Source of the DNA: JAUZOB01 sp963692465
GTDB taxonomy: Bacteria; Bacteroidota; Bacteroidia; Bacteroidales; Prolixibacteraceae
Reading direction: 5' to 3'
Assembly (NCBI GenBank): GCA_963692465.1
Contig: OY829943.1
Coordinates: 558,001-622,000 of the forward strand
DNA length: 64,000 nucleotides
Shown here: positions 7,046 through 16,528 of the stretch, in pieces
Layout of the letters: the number at the start of each line of letters is the position of its first letter
How positions within the stretch are numbered: the stretch's first letter is position 1
Made by a program: the position numbers and the translations under genes
The notes under the pieces: model-generated
Told to the model about the DNA's origin: nothing
Database searches by the model: none
What the model saw: only the letters and a program-made list of their open reading frames with translations

Positions 7046-9514
7046 CTACTTCCTGTTTGATCCTTTAGGTTTCAGAAATTCCAAATGAACTTGTGGTTTT
7101 GAAACCGTACCGGTTATAAGAACCCGGGTGTCCATCTGAGAAGGAGGTACCAATGGAAATGTTGCAAAGAATCCGGTCCACGATGCTGTTGAAGGTTGCG
7201 AGCGATCCCCTTTCAGATCTAATCGCATATTGATTCGATTGTCCAGTCGTTTTACTCCCGAAACCAACACCTCATGCCCGGATGCTTTCACTTTAAATGG
7301 CTTTAAAATCAGATTCCCGTTTCGAATTCTGAAATGACATACAAAATCGGACAAAGCGACACTTCTCCAGCGATCATCTCTCAACAGAGCAGCCACATAA
7401 TCAAGAACACCGGCCCCCTCTACCGTTAATTTTTTAGGAGAGAAATGTCCCTGTCCATTAATAGTCGGCGTTAGAATCTCCATGTTTCGTCCCAAAAATC
7501 CGCTAACGTTTAAAACGGAAGAGAAAGATCCGGTGCTATGTTCTGCGATCGGGGCCATATTTCTAAAGAGACTTATTTCAGAATAGGCTTTGGAAATATC
7601 CACATTCTTCAGGTTCATCTTCATGGATAAGACTGGCCTCCCTTTATCCGACATTAAGTATTGTCCGTTTACCGTTATATGCCCCCCCCATGTTCCGAAA
7701 GTAGCCTTATTCAGACTCAGTTTTTTATTTTGAATAGTCAAACCACCTCTTACTCCCGACAGATTATACTTATTAAAAGCCAACTTTCGGACTCTTCCCT
7801 TCAATGCTAAATTAACCCGGTCAGGCATTTTGAATGTTCCCTCCGGAGCCTCGTCCCTGGGTCTATTCGGTTTATCAGGGTTAACCTTTTGAATAACAAT
7901 TTTGTTCTTTTGAACCGGAACTTTTCTGGGAATCATCAACTGATTGAGATCCAACACCGAAGAATAGAAAGTGATATTTCCCTTCAGAGTTCCATCCCCC
8001 CAGATATAATCAGGAACATTCAATAAAGTCCCCTTCATGTTAAAATCGCTTCTCCCGATTCGCCCATAAAAATTATCCAACACTAGCTGATTCTGTTTTA
8101 TTACAACAGAAGCGGTGTCGATATAAACGCTATGCGAGAATTGCTTTAAATCAGCGGTATATTTCTTAAAATACAAAGACCCGAAGGTTTTTATCTTACC
8201 AAATTCCTTTTTCTTCGACCATGAATTTAATCCTTCAGCATAAAGATCGCCTCTCATCCGCCCCCACATATTCAAACTATCAATAGGAAGAGAATTACCC
8301 AACCTTGCAAAATCAACATTCCCGATCCAATACAATTTGTAATGCATATCGGATATTAAATGATCCAGAATCATATTCATCCGCATCGAATCGGGTCCGA
8401 AAAAAGCGCTCAGATTATAGACTGTAACATTCATATTATCAAGTCCACCCTGAGCTTTATCCACTGCAAGGTCCAACTTGATTTTATTAATATTCCCTTT
8501 TTTATTTTTAAATTGAATACCAGAATCTCTCATTTTAACCCTTAATCCCCAGGAAGGGAAATTCCGTCCGGAATAAACACCTTTCACAAAACCCAATACG
8601 TCGACTTTCCCATACGCATTAGCTCCTTTTAGTTTTTGCTGATATCGATCGGGAAGTAAACCCAGTAAATCTTCAAATTGGCAATTGGGTCCGTTCAGAC
8701 TAAAATTCATACGAATCGCATTTCGAATGAGTTCAAAACCTCCGTCTGCAATCAATGGCACATTCTTTATCCGAACCCGACCGTAATCGAACAAATACAA
8801 TCGTCTGTCCAAATCGACCTTCAATCCGGTTTTTACACTCACTGGTATCTGGTTAAAAATCTGTTTACCTCCATAGTCGAAGGAGACACCTCCCGCAGAA
8901 ATAGCACATTGAAGCCATGTTTTGGAGCCATACAAAGGCCCCTCTATTTTAAGGTCCAGATTATCAATCTTAATCAACATTCCAGGAGTCCGGTCCTCAT
9001 AGATAAGACTGGCATGATCAACTAATATCTGATTCAGCTTGACCTTAAAACTATCCCGACTCTTCTTCTGAACCGTATTGGTATGCTTCCCCCAGTATTT
9101 CCAATTCTCTTTTCCTTCACGGGAAACATATAAATGCATTTTAGGATGATCAAACTTTAAATCATTGATCGTAATATCCCCTCCGGAGATCACCTTGATA
9201 AAAGACACATCCGAAGCGACCGTCTCCGCCGACATCAACGTATCTTTGCTAAACGGTCCGGAACCGCAAACCGTAACATCTTTTAGTCGAATCTGTAAAT
9301 CGGGGAATCCATGAAATAATGAAAGCTGAAAACTTTTAAAATCAACTCGAACATTGACTGTTTCACTAATTGCATTCTTAGTCTTACGCAAAAGGGTATC
9401 CCGATAAAAATAAGGAACCAACACCATTGCCAACAATAAAACGCACAGTGAAACGACACCAGTCTTAACCGGTTTCCTCCCAAATATTTTCCAAATAAAA
9501 TGCCTCATATTCAC
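7046..9514 (-). CDS. AsmA-family envelope protein
   Basis: An 822-residue inner-membrane-anchored protein. Residues 18-37 form one transmembrane helix (VVSLCVLLLAMVLVPYFYRD). AsmA-like beta-strand repeats follow (VRVDFKSFQLSLFHGFPDLQ; SGGDITINDLKFDHPKM), and the AsmA C-terminal region is near residues 640-780 (NGQGHFSPKKLTVEGAGVLD; FVCHFRIRNGNLILKPFKV). AsmA relatives include long bridge-like proteins that move phospholipid between the two membranes, and this length is typical of Bacteroidota members. It is followed by nothing on the same strand until the TPR gene, and lies 19 bp from cinA, which precedes it on the same strand, so co-transcription with cinA is likely. Confidence 0.87.
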   Translation of the reverse strand: MNMRHFIWKIFGRKPVKTGVVSLCVLLLAMVLVPYFYRDTLLRKTKNAISETVNVRVDFKSFQLSLFHGFPDLQIRLKDVTVCGSGPFSKDTLMSAETVASDVSFIKVISGGDITINDLKFDHPKMHLYVSREGKENWKYWGKHTNTVQKKSRDSFKVKLNQILVDHASLIYEDRTPGMLIKIDNLDLKIEGPLYGSKTWLQCAISAGGVSFDYGGKQIFNQIPVSVKTGLKVDLDRRLYLFDYGRVRIKNVPLIADGGFELIRNAIRMNFSLNGPNCQFEDLLGLLPDRYQQKLKGANAYGKVDVLGFVKGVYSGRNFPSWGLRVKMRDSGIQFKNKKGNINKIKLDLAVDKAQGGLDNMNVTVYNLSAFFGPDSMRMNMILDHLISDMHYKLYWIGNVDFARLGNSLPIDSLNMWGRMRGDLYAEGLNSWSKKKEFGKIKTFGSLYFKKYTADLKQFSHSVYIDTASVVIKQNQLVLDNFYGRIGRSDFNMKGTLLNVPDYIWGDGTLKGNITFYSSVLDLNQLMIPRKVPVQKNKIVIQKVNPDKPNRPRDEAPEGTFKMPDRVNLALKGRVRKLAFNKYNLSGVRGGLTIQNKKLSLNKATFGTWGGHITVNGQYLMSDKGRPVLSMKMNLKNVDISKAYSEISLFRNMAPIAEHSTGSFSSVLNVSGFLGRNMEILTPTINGQGHFSPKKLTVEGAGVLDYVAALLRDDRWRSVALSDFVCHFRIRNGNLILKPFKVKASGHEVLVSGVKRLDNRINMRLDLKGDRSQPSTASWTGFFATFPLVPPSQMDTRVLITGTVSKPQVHLEFLKPKGSNRK

Positions 9515-9533
9515 AGCGTTCCACTACCTTCCA

Positions 9534-10772
9534 CTATTTCATCAGGAAATTACGCAGCATATTCAATCCTGTTTGTGAGGCCCGAATAATTGTTCGACCC
9601 CGGTCTTTTCCAAAACTAAATTTACGGGCAATAATTTCTTCTTTATTACCAATCGCAATCCAGACCGTTCCTACCGGTTTCTCAGGCGTTCCACCCGAAG
9701 GACCGGCAATTCCTGACGTTGCAATAGCATAATCCGTATTGAATTTCTTCATCGCTCCACGAACCATCGATTCTACCACCTCTAAACTAACCGCACTATA
9801 TTGATCCAAAGCCTCAGCATCAACATTCAAAAGCTTTTCTTTTATCTCATTCGAATAAGCAACAACTCCACCGTTAAACCAGTCCGAGCTGCCCGGAACT
9901 TCTGTAATTAAATGAGCCAGATAACCTCCTGTACAACTTTCCGCAACGGACAGTCTTGTGTTTTTCCTAACCAATATTTCACCCACAACCGATGCAAGGG
10001 TATCTCCGTCATATCCGAAGAAATAATTAGGAATAAGCTTTAATAATTGTTCAAGCTGATGATCAACTTCTTTGGACATCTTTTCGGAATCCTCCCCGTA
10101 AGCACTCAATCTTAATCGGATGACCATCGGACCGGGTAAATAGGCAAGCTTTATATAAGACGGAAGATTGTCCTCCCACTGACTAATCTTATCAGCTAGC
10201 AACGATTCCGCAATACCTTGTGTTAATATCGTACGATGAACAATAGCAGTCGTGTTATTCATCTTCCTCAAACGAGGCAAAACCTTCTCGGTCATTATAG
10301 TCTCCATTTCAAATGGGACTCCAGGCATTGAGATAACAACTTTCCCGTCCTTTTCAAACCACATTCCCGGTGCTGTTCCTTCGTTGTTAAATAAAACCTG
10401 ACAATTTGCCGGGACTAAAGCCTGCTCCCGATTACTCTGGATAATTTTAATTCCCCGCGCTCCTAATAGGGTCTCAACATGTTTCAGGACCTCTTCGTTC
10501 ATCACCAGTTGGGTGTTAAACAATTTAGCCAAAGTATGTTTTGTAATATCATCGCGCGTGGGACCTAAGCCACCGGTTATAAGTACGACCTCAACCCGCG
10601 CCATTGATTCCTTAATCGTCAATTCTATTTCTTCCCGATCATCAGCAATTGACAAAACCCGGTTGATCTTTATTCCTATCCGATTAAGCTGTTCTGCCAT
10701 CCATGCTGAATTGGTATCAACAATCTGTCCGATCAGAATTTCATCTCCAATAGTTATAATTTCCGCTTTCAT
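9534..10772 (-). CDS. cinA: CinA-family protein: nicotinamide-nucleotide amidase / molybdopterin-binding domain
   Basis: A 412-residue two-domain protein. The N-terminal MoCF-type domain (residues 1-170) shows AEIITIGDEILIGQIVDTNS and LITGGLGPTRDDITK. The C-terminal PncC/CinA amidase domain (about residues 255-410) shows VAESCTGGYLAHLITEVPGS and AIATSGIAGPSGGTPEKPVG. Such fused proteins hydrolyse nicotinamide mononucleotide to recycle NAD by-products, and the N-terminal domain may act as an ADP-ribose pyrophosphatase. The start at 10772 was chosen because MKAEIITIGDE is the family N-terminus. An ATG ten codons upstream would add only a lysine-rich tail. The AsmA-like gene follows on the same strand after 19 bp. 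Confidence 0.95.
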   Translation of the reverse strand: MKAEIITIGDEILIGQIVDTNSAWMAEQLNRIGIKINRVLSIADDREEIELTIKESMARVEVVLITGGLGPTRDDITKHTLAKLFNTQLVMNEEVLKHVETLLGARGIKIIQSNREQALVPANCQVLFNNEGTAPGMWFEKDGKVVISMPGVPFEMETIMTEKVLPRLRKMNNTTAIVHRTILTQGIAESLLADKISQWEDNLPSYIKLAYLPGPMVIRLRLSAYGEDSEKMSKEVDHQLEQLLKLIPNYFFGYDGDTLASVVGEILVRKNTRLSVAESCTGGYLAHLITEVPGSSDWFNGGVVAYSNEIKEKLLNVDAEALDQYSAVSLEVVESMVRGAMKKFNTDYAIATSGIAGPSGGTPEKPVGTVWIAIGNKEEIIARKFSFGKDRGRTIIRASQTGLNMLRNFLMK

Positions 10773-10903
10773 AATTTTCTTCTTTTTACAGGAGTGCAAC
10801 AATTCTCTTGTTTAAACCTTTATCTAAAAATAGGGAGAAGAAAATTGTCATACAAATTCAAAGACCGTTATGTTCTCTTTTTTCACAAAATAAAACCGAC
10901 CAT

Positions 10904-12151
10904 TCATTCCTTTTGCTTTTTCGAAGCACCAAGAGAAGCAACTCGCTGAAGGAGCGTTGGATGTGAATAATAAAAAAACACATAGATCGGATGAGGAGTC
11001 AAATTACTAAGATTTTTTACCGATAATTTCTTAAGGGCAGAAGCCAATGCCTCCGGATCACCATTCTCTGCAGCAAAAGCGTCGGCCTGGTATTCGTTTT
11101 TACGCGAAAAAACATTCATTCCAATCCCGATAACGAACGACAATGGAGTAAACAGAATACCAAAAGCAATAACCCCCATGTGAAAAGAAGAGACCTTTGC
11201 TCCCAGCGCCATACTCATATCTGGAATCCCCAAAAAGAGCGATAGAATAAACAACATAATCCCCGTTTGTATAATCGACAAGCACATTCCCGTTAGAATG
11301 TGTTTCTTTTTGTAATGGCCTATTTCATGGGCTAATACCGCAACAATCTCATTCGTCGTCAAATCATGGATTAAGGTATCGTACAGAACGATTCGTTTCT
11401 TTGAGCCAAATCCAGAGAAATAAGCATTTGATTTAGTCGACCGCTTTGATCCGTTGATCACATAAATATTATCAAGAGAAAAATTCACTTTCTCTGCAAA
11501 CTTTCGAATAGCGTCTTTCAATTCTCCGTCCTCTAAAGGAGTCTGCTTGTTAAACAACGGAACAATTAATGAGGAATAAAAGAACGTCATAAAAAGGCTG
11601 AATACCGAAACCAATATCCAGGCATAAAACCAAAACATAGACCCCGTCTTCTCCCATATCTCAATAATCAGCGCTAAAAGTCCACCTCCAAGAAGGATTC
11701 CAAGAATCCAACCTTTCAGCTTATCCAGAAAAAAAGTCAGGTGAGTTGTTTTATTAAACCCGAATTTTCCTTCGATATGAAAAGTATGATGCCACTCAAA
11801 AGGAATATTGAGAATATCCGAGGCTCCCATTAAAATGCCAAAAAACAATAAAGCCCGAATAATCGGACTACTACTCCATCCCGAAACCCATTGATCAACC
11901 AACGAGAAACCACCCAATAAAAGCATGGCCGCTAACAGACAAAAACTGAATACAGAAGTCCATAAACCAAACCGATAGTTAACTCTTTCATAGTTCATCG
12001 ATTCCCGATATTTTTCCTCATCATAAATTCCCCTGACTTCTGCGGGAAGAATAGCCGACCATCTGGTTGTATTCAGATACTCAAGAAATCGTTCAAAGAC
12101 AAAATCGAAAACGACAATAAAAACAATCAGATAAAAGATAATTTTAACCAT
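10904..12151 (-). CDS. M48 family zinc metallopeptidase, Ste24/CAAX prenyl protease type
   Basis: A 415-residue integral membrane peptidase. Several hydrophobic segments occupy residues 1-30, 65-90, 95-125, 150-170 and 175-205. The HExxH zinc motif is in VAVLAHEIGHYKKKH (about residue 275), and the third ligand glutamate lies in NEYQADAFA. The N-terminal M48 domain and the conserved NGSKRSTKSNAYFSGFG match Ste24-type enzymes, which in bacteria degrade damaged or mislocalised membrane proteins. Length is normal. It stands alone between cinA and folE on the same strand, with 66 bp to folE upstream, so a shared transcript is possible. Confidence 0.94.
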   Translation of the reverse strand: MVKIIFYLIVFIVVFDFVFERFLEYLNTTRWSAILPAEVRGIYDEEKYRESMNYERVNYRFGLWTSVFSFCLLAAMLLLGGFSLVDQWVSGWSSSPIIRALLFFGILMGASDILNIPFEWHHTFHIEGKFGFNKTTHLTFFLDKLKGWILGILLGGGLLALIIEIWEKTGSMFWFYAWILVSVFSLFMTFFYSSLIVPLFNKQTPLEDGELKDAIRKFAEKVNFSLDNIYVINGSKRSTKSNAYFSGFGSKKRIVLYDTLIHDLTTNEIVAVLAHEIGHYKKKHILTGMCLSIIQTGIMLFILSLFLGIPDMSMALGAKVSSFHMGVIAFGILFTPLSFVIGIGMNVFSRKNEYQADAFAAENGDPEALASALKKLSVKNLSNLTPHPIYVFFYYSHPTLLQRVASLGASKKQKE

Positions 12152-12217
12152 TTCTACGCTTAATGAGAAAGAACCGAATCTAAAAAAACAACAATTTAAT
12201 TAAGCAAAATCAATCGG

Positions 12218-12853
12218 TCAGGATAATTTTGAACTAATTAACCGAATAAATTCTTCGCGGGTAGCAATCTTTTCAAAAGCTCCTGTAAAATCAGATGTTG
12301 TGGTTACTGAATTTTGCTTTTGAACCCCTCGCATAACCATACACATGTGGCGCGCTTCGATAACTACAGCCACTCCCAACGGCTTTAAGGTATCCTGAAT
12401 ACAATCCTTAATTTGAGTTGTTAACCGTTCCTGAACCTGTAATCTTCGTGCATAGGCATCAACCACCCTGGCTATTTTACTCAACCCGGTTATATATCCA
12501 TTAGGGATATAAGCTACATGTGCTTTCCCAAAAAAAGGAAGCATGTGGTGTTCACACATTGAGAAGATCTCAATATCTTTAACAATAACCATCTGTCGGT
12601 AATCCTCTTTAAACATGGCTGAACGGAGTAATTTTTCAGGATCGATATGATATCCCTGAGTTAAAAATTCCATTGCTTTTGCCACACGTTCCGGAGTTTT
12701 TAATAAACCTTCCCTTTTCGGATCTTCCCCCAATATTTCGAGTATTCGCCGATAATGGCTGCTCATTTCTGCAATCTCCTCATTCCCATAATGTTCTACT
12801 GCACGATAGTTACCATTCTCGTCATCATGTATTGAAAACTCCATCTTGTTCAT
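12218..12853 (-). CDS. folE: GTP cyclohydrolase I
   Basis: A 211-residue enzyme that converts GTP to 7,8-dihydroneopterin triphosphate, the first step of folate and queuosine-type pterin synthesis. Diagnostic segments are FSMCEHHMLPFFGKAHVAYI (zinc cysteine plus catalytic histidines), GLSKIARVVDAYARRLQVQE and ARHMCMVMRG, which holds the second zinc cysteine. TTTSDFTGAF near the C-terminus is also typical. The first Met (MNKMEF) is used; the Met three codons later is equally possible. The divergent futalosine hydrolase gene begins about 100 bp away. Confidence 0.97.
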   Translation of the reverse strand: MNKMEFSIHDDENGNYRAVEHYGNEEIAEMSSHYRRILEILGEDPKREGLLKTPERVAKAMEFLTQGYHIDPEKLLRSAMFKEDYRQMVIVKDIEIFSMCEHHMLPFFGKAHVAYIPNGYITGLSKIARVVDAYARRLQVQERLTTQIKDCIQDTLKPLGVAVVIEARHMCMVMRGVQKQNSVTTTSDFTGAFEKIATREEFIRLISSKLS

Positions 12854-12952
12854 ATTTTGTTAGTACAAAGTAAGAATAATCGATAACCTTTTCCTAAAAA
12901 ATCAGTATTAAAGATATCCCAAGAATAACAACCTATACTAAAAAATGTTGAT

Positions 12953-13642
12953 ATGAATGTACTACTGGTCACTGCTACAAGGTTCGAGTTAATTCCTTTT
13001 TTAGAAGAATTAAAACCCCTCGGCAAGTTGGAAAACAAAATTGAACAATATCAATGGGAAGATATCTCGTTAGATGTTCTAATCTGTGGGGTTGGAATGG
13101 TTTCAGCAACTTATCAGCTCACCACCATTCTTCTCACCCGGCACTATGACTACGTCATTAACGCAGGGATATCGGGAAGCTACCATAAAGAATTAAAAAT
13201 TGGGACCGTCGTCAATGTTACCAGCGAAAGATTCTCAACGCTTGGCGTTGATCGGGACAATAAATTTCAGACTCTTTTTGAGGCCGGATTCCTTAAGCCG
13301 AATCAATTTCCTTATCATAACGGAGCCCTTGTTAATCCGGGGTCCCGGTATATTCACGACCTTCCTGAAGTTTCAGGCATCACCTCCAACACAATTCGTA
13401 TAAGTAGGGATAAACTGCCAGATGTACGCCGAATATTCAATCCCGATGTTGAATCAACAGAAGGAGGTGCCGTCTTTTATGTTTGTCTCCAACGAAAAGT
13501 TCCTTTTCTTCAGCTTCGAGCCATCTCCAACTACATTGAAGATGAAGAATGGAATATTCCCCTTGCACTTGAGAATCTCCGTCTTGCATTGTTTTCTGTT
13601 CTCAACCGGATTATAACAACCACAAAAGTCAAAGAAGAATAA
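12953..13642 (+). CDS. mqnB: futalosine hydrolase / related purine nucleosidase
   Basis: A 229-residue member of the nucleoside phosphorylase/MTA-SAH nucleosidase superfamily. Visible motifs are the N-terminal LLVTATRFELIPFL, CGVGMVSATYQLT, YVINAGISGSY and the catalytic VESTEGGAVFYVCL, which matches the EMEGA-type motif of MqnB. MqnB removes hypoxanthine from futalosine in the alternative (futalosine) menaquinone pathway. If correct, this organism makes menaquinone through that route instead of, or besides, the MenFDHCEB route. No other mqn gene is in the window, so another purine nucleosidase activity cannot be excluded. It converges with yaaA, whose stop is 6 nt away. Confidence 0.78.
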   Translation: MNVLLVTATRFELIPFLEELKPLGKLENKIEQYQWEDISLDVLICGVGMVSATYQLTTILLTRHYDYVINAGISGSYHKELKIGTVVNVTSERFSTLGVDRDNKFQTLFEAGFLKPNQFPYHNGALVNPGSRYIHDLPEVSGITSNTIRISRDKLPDVRRIFNPDVESTEGGAVFYVCLQRKVPFLQLRAISNYIEDEEWNIPLALENLRLALFSVLNRIITTTKVKEE

Positions 13643-13648
13643 AACTCA

Positions 13649-14416
13649 CTATTTTTCTCTTGTAAAAATCCACTCTTTATCAGTCGACTCAGGGGAATTG
13701 AAGTGATAACCTTCCAAATCAAAAGACTTCAATTCCTCGGGGTCGTTAATCCGGTTCTGAATCACAAAACGCGTCATCAGACCTCTGGCTCTTTTAGCAT
13801 AGCTGGCCACAACCCGATATTCCGTTCCATTCCCCTCTTTAAAAACGGGGGTAATCACCGGATAAGAAAGGCGGCCCGATACCGCTTTAAAATACGCTGC
13901 GGAAGCAAGATTTATAACAAAATGAGAACCGCTTTCTTCAACAGCTGTATTTAAGGCAAAAGCCAATTTGTCACCCCAAAAAGCATACAGATTATTCCAG
14001 GTCTTTCCTTTAATCGAAAGCCCAATATCAAGCCGATACGGATGAATCATATCGAAAGGATGCAGTAAACCATATAATCCGGAGAAAATTCGCACCACCA
14101 GTCCGGCATAACACAAGTCCTCTCCGGTGAAAGACTTTGCATCCAATCCCCGGTAAGCCTCCCCATCAAAAGCCACTATTGCCGGTTTTGATGTATCCTT
14201 ATTTATTGAATCGGACCATGTATGATAACGAACATAATTGAGATGAGCTAAATCCGGACTAATATTCATCAAAGCAGCAATCTTCGAAGGAGAATATCCT
14301 TTCATCACCTCAATCAGTTGTATAGCCTCTTCGGTGAACTGAGGCTGTTTCTCCTCTTTGATATTAACCTGTCTCGAAAAATCCAATGTTTTCGCAGGAG
14401 ATATTACAACAATCAT
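13649..14416 (-). CDS. yaaA: YaaA family peroxide-stress protein (DUF328)
   Basis: A 255-residue cytosolic protein that starts MIVVISPAKTLDFS, the hallmark of the family. It also holds PAIVAFDGEAYRGLDAKSF and GLYGLLHPFDMIHPYRLDI, and NLASAAYFKAV near residue 170. In E. coli YaaA limits free iron during hydrogen peroxide stress and binds DNA. Length is normal. On the minus strand a consensus -7 element, TAAATTTG (14445-14452), lies about 30 nt upstream of the ATG, which supports the start and an independent promoter. Confidence 0.95.
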   Translation of the reverse strand: MIVVISPAKTLDFSRQVNIKEEKQPQFTEEAIQLIEVMKGYSPSKIAALMNISPDLAHLNYVRYHTWSDSINKDTSKPAIVAFDGEAYRGLDAKSFTGEDLCYAGLVVRIFSGLYGLLHPFDMIHPYRLDIGLSIKGKTWNNLYAFWGDKLAFALNTAVEESGSHFVINLASAAYFKAVSGRLSYPVITPVFKEGNGTEYRVVASYAKRARGLMTRFVIQNRINDPEELKSFDLEGYHFNSPESTDKEWIFTREK

Positions 14417-14776
14417 AAACCCTCTTATTTGAATCGAAATTATCCAAATTTACAAATTATTCAGATATAATTTATAAAAACTTAACATTCAAAATAAACT
14501 ATATCTCTTACGCAAAGTCCTGCTTTTTGCCACCTGCTACCTCCTTGTTTGTCATGCTGTATGACAAGTTTTGATCTCATCTTTCAGAGGCCCTTTTTCT
14601 TTCATATTGATCCAATTCAATGCGCAATTAATGTTTTCTTTAAGTTGCAAATTCATAGGATGTTATTCTTTTTATCTACTTTTGTCTCAATCAGTTAATT
14701 CAATGAAATTATTCATTCAATTCTTATTTCCTGCGATGAAAAATCGAACTCTCTGGTATACAACTTAGTATCATAT
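14417..14776. promoter_or_regulatory. divergent promoter region between yaaA and the AspT/YidE-type transporter
   Basis: This 360-bp gap carries a minus-strand -7 element at 14445-14452 (TAAATTTG) for yaaA and a plus-strand -7 element TACTTTTG at 14677-14684 for the transporter, giving a leader of roughly 85 nt. A small inverted repeat TTGTCAT/ATGACAA (around 14553-14571) lies between them and could be an operator. No conserved cobalamin-riboswitch core is present, in contrast with the paralogous transporter at 29444. Confidence 0.55.
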
Positions 14777-16444
14777 ATGGACGAAATTAAAAGCTTATTT
14801 ACTTCAAGTGGAACGGCATCCACTATTCTTTACATTAGTATTGCCTCTTTATTCGGGGTGTTAATTGGTAAAATCTCATTTAAAAAAGTCAAACTCGGTA
14901 TCGCAGGAGTTCTGTTTGCCGGGTTACTTCTGTCTCATTTCGGAGCAAAACCCGACCAGCAAATGCTAATCTTTACCCGTGAATTCGGTTTGATTTTGTT
15001 TGTTTATGCTATCGGGCTTGAAGTCGGTCCCCGTTTCTTCTCCTCATTTAAAGACGAAGGCCTAAAAATGAATCTGTTAGCCGCAGCAATCATTCTTATT
15101 GGATTTGCCATCTCTTATGTTTTCTATGCATTCGGTTTTGCTGGCTCCAGTGCTATTACCGGCATTATGTGTGGAGCTGTTTTTAATACTCCGAGTCTTG
15201 GTGCAGCTCAACAAGTTCTGGCTGAACACGGAGGAGCTGCAGCCGCAGCCAACATCAACACCGTTGCAATGGGTTTCGCCGTTTCCTATCCGTTCGGGGT
15301 CATTGGCGTTCTGATTGCCATGGTTCTGTTACGAGTCATCTTTCGGATTAAAATTCCACAGGAAATAGAAAATTACAAACGACAGTTTGCAAACACCCGA
15401 CAGAAATTAGAAAGTGTAAAGATTACTGTAAACAACCCAAACCTTTTCGGTCGCAAAATCAGTTATGTCAAAAAAGTCATCGATAAAGAATTAGTCATCT
15501 CCCGTATTGGTCGGGACGACACGATCCTCGTCTCCCGTGAAGAACTGGAACTCAAAGAAGGAGATATCATTTACGGCGTCTCCTCACTCAACAATATTGA
15601 AAACCTGCAAATAAAAGTAGGAGAAGTAATCATTACCAAGAAACGTGAAATATCCGGAAACCTAGCCATGTCTAATGTGCTGGTCACGAACCGGAAATTT
15701 ACAGGAAAGACCATTGAACAAATCGGTATATACCGACGCTATGAGGCAAACATTACCCGAATATACCGGGCCGGTGTTGAGATACTCCCCACCCTTGGAA
15801 CAACCGTCGAACAAGGTGATACGGTTCGAATCGTAGGAAAACGGGATATTCTTCCCGACATCAGGGAAGAACTGGGTGATTCGGTTAAAGAGCTGGCGGT
15901 GCCCAATACGATTCCTCTCTTTATGGGAATCTGCCTTGGTGTCTTACTCGGAAGCGTTCCCATTTTTATACCCGGACTTTCAGCTCCTGCTAAATTAGGA
16001 TTAGCCGGAGGTCCTTTGCTGATTGCCGTATTAATCGGCTATAAAGGCCGTATCGGTAAAATAAGTTTTTACATGACCCCGGGAGCCAATATGATGTTAA
16101 AGGAATTAGGAATCATTCTTTTCCTTGCAGCTGTCGGGCTCATGTCGGGAAGTCAGTTCGTCAGTACCATTGTTAACGGCGGATACTGGTGGATGCTTTA
16201 CGGTGCAGCTATCACCTTTTTCCCGATTATGATCGTAGCCATTATCGCCCGCCTCATGAAATTTAATTACTTCAAAATCTGCGGACTTCTTGCCGGTTCG
16301 ATGACCAATCCTCCGGCTCTTGAATTTGCCGATTCAATGGCCTCTATACAGGCCCAGTCGACCGTTTATGCCACCGTTTACCCGATTACCATGTTCTTAC
16401 GGGTACTGATGGCACAGATTCTGATTCTTATCGCCACTCATTAG
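14777..16444 (+). CDS. AspT/YidE-type transporter with two RCK_C domains (paralogue 1)
   Basis: A 555-residue inner-membrane transporter of the aspartate:alanine exchanger (AAEx) family. Hydrophobic helices occupy residues 1-185 and 375-555. Between them lie two cytoplasmic TrkA-C (RCK_C) domains (about 205-290 and 290-370) that usually bind small ligands. Repeated family motifs include GLILFVYAIGLEVGPRFF and GIILFLAAVGLMSG, plus VFNTPSLGAAQQ and SMTNPPALEF. Characterised relatives exchange aspartate for alanine (AspT) or export succinate (Corynebacterium SucE). A dicarboxylate role is therefore plausible but unproven. It is closely paralogous to the gene at 29444. A bidirectional terminator follows at 16471. 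Confidence 0.9.
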   Translation: MDEIKSLFTSSGTASTILYISIASLFGVLIGKISFKKVKLGIAGVLFAGLLLSHFGAKPDQQMLIFTREFGLILFVYAIGLEVGPRFFSSFKDEGLKMNLLAAAIILIGFAISYVFYAFGFAGSSAITGIMCGAVFNTPSLGAAQQVLAEHGGAAAAANINTVAMGFAVSYPFGVIGVLIAMVLLRVIFRIKIPQEIENYKRQFANTRQKLESVKITVNNPNLFGRKISYVKKVIDKELVISRIGRDDTILVSREELELKEGDIIYGVSSLNNIENLQIKVGEVIITKKREISGNLAMSNVLVTNRKFTGKTIEQIGIYRRYEANITRIYRAGVEILPTLGTTVEQGDTVRIVGKRDILPDIREELGDSVKELAVPNTIPLFMGICLGVLLGSVPIFIPGLSAPAKLGLAGGPLLIAVLIGYKGRIGKISFYMTPGANMMLKELGIILFLAAVGLMSGSQFVSTIVNGGYWWMLYGAAITFFPIMIVAIIARLMKFNYFKICGLLAGSMTNPPALEFADSMASIQAQSTVYATVYPITMFLRVLMAQILILIATH

Positions 16445-16470
16445 AATCATCCGATTTATTCCTATAAAAA

Positions 16471-16500
16471 AAGCCACCCTTTTGAGGTGGCTTCCTTTTT
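16471..16500. terminator. bidirectional intrinsic terminator between transporter 1 and lipoprotein operon
   Basis: Stem AAGCCACC / GGTGGCTT with loop CTTTTGA, flanked by an A-run on the left and a T-rich stretch on the right. It can stop the plus-strand transporter transcript and the convergent minus-strand lipoprotein operon. The exact 23-bp element reappears in inverted orientation at 34820-34842. Confidence 0.88.
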
Positions 16501-16528
16501 CTATATTTATATTTTATCCTTTGGTAAT

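Noticed and set aside
14417..14776. Possible fifth cobalamin riboswitch upstream of transporter 1
   Set aside because: The conserved core (GGGAA, AAGTCC, CCGC, GACCTGCC) is missing; only a small inverted repeat and a promoter are present.
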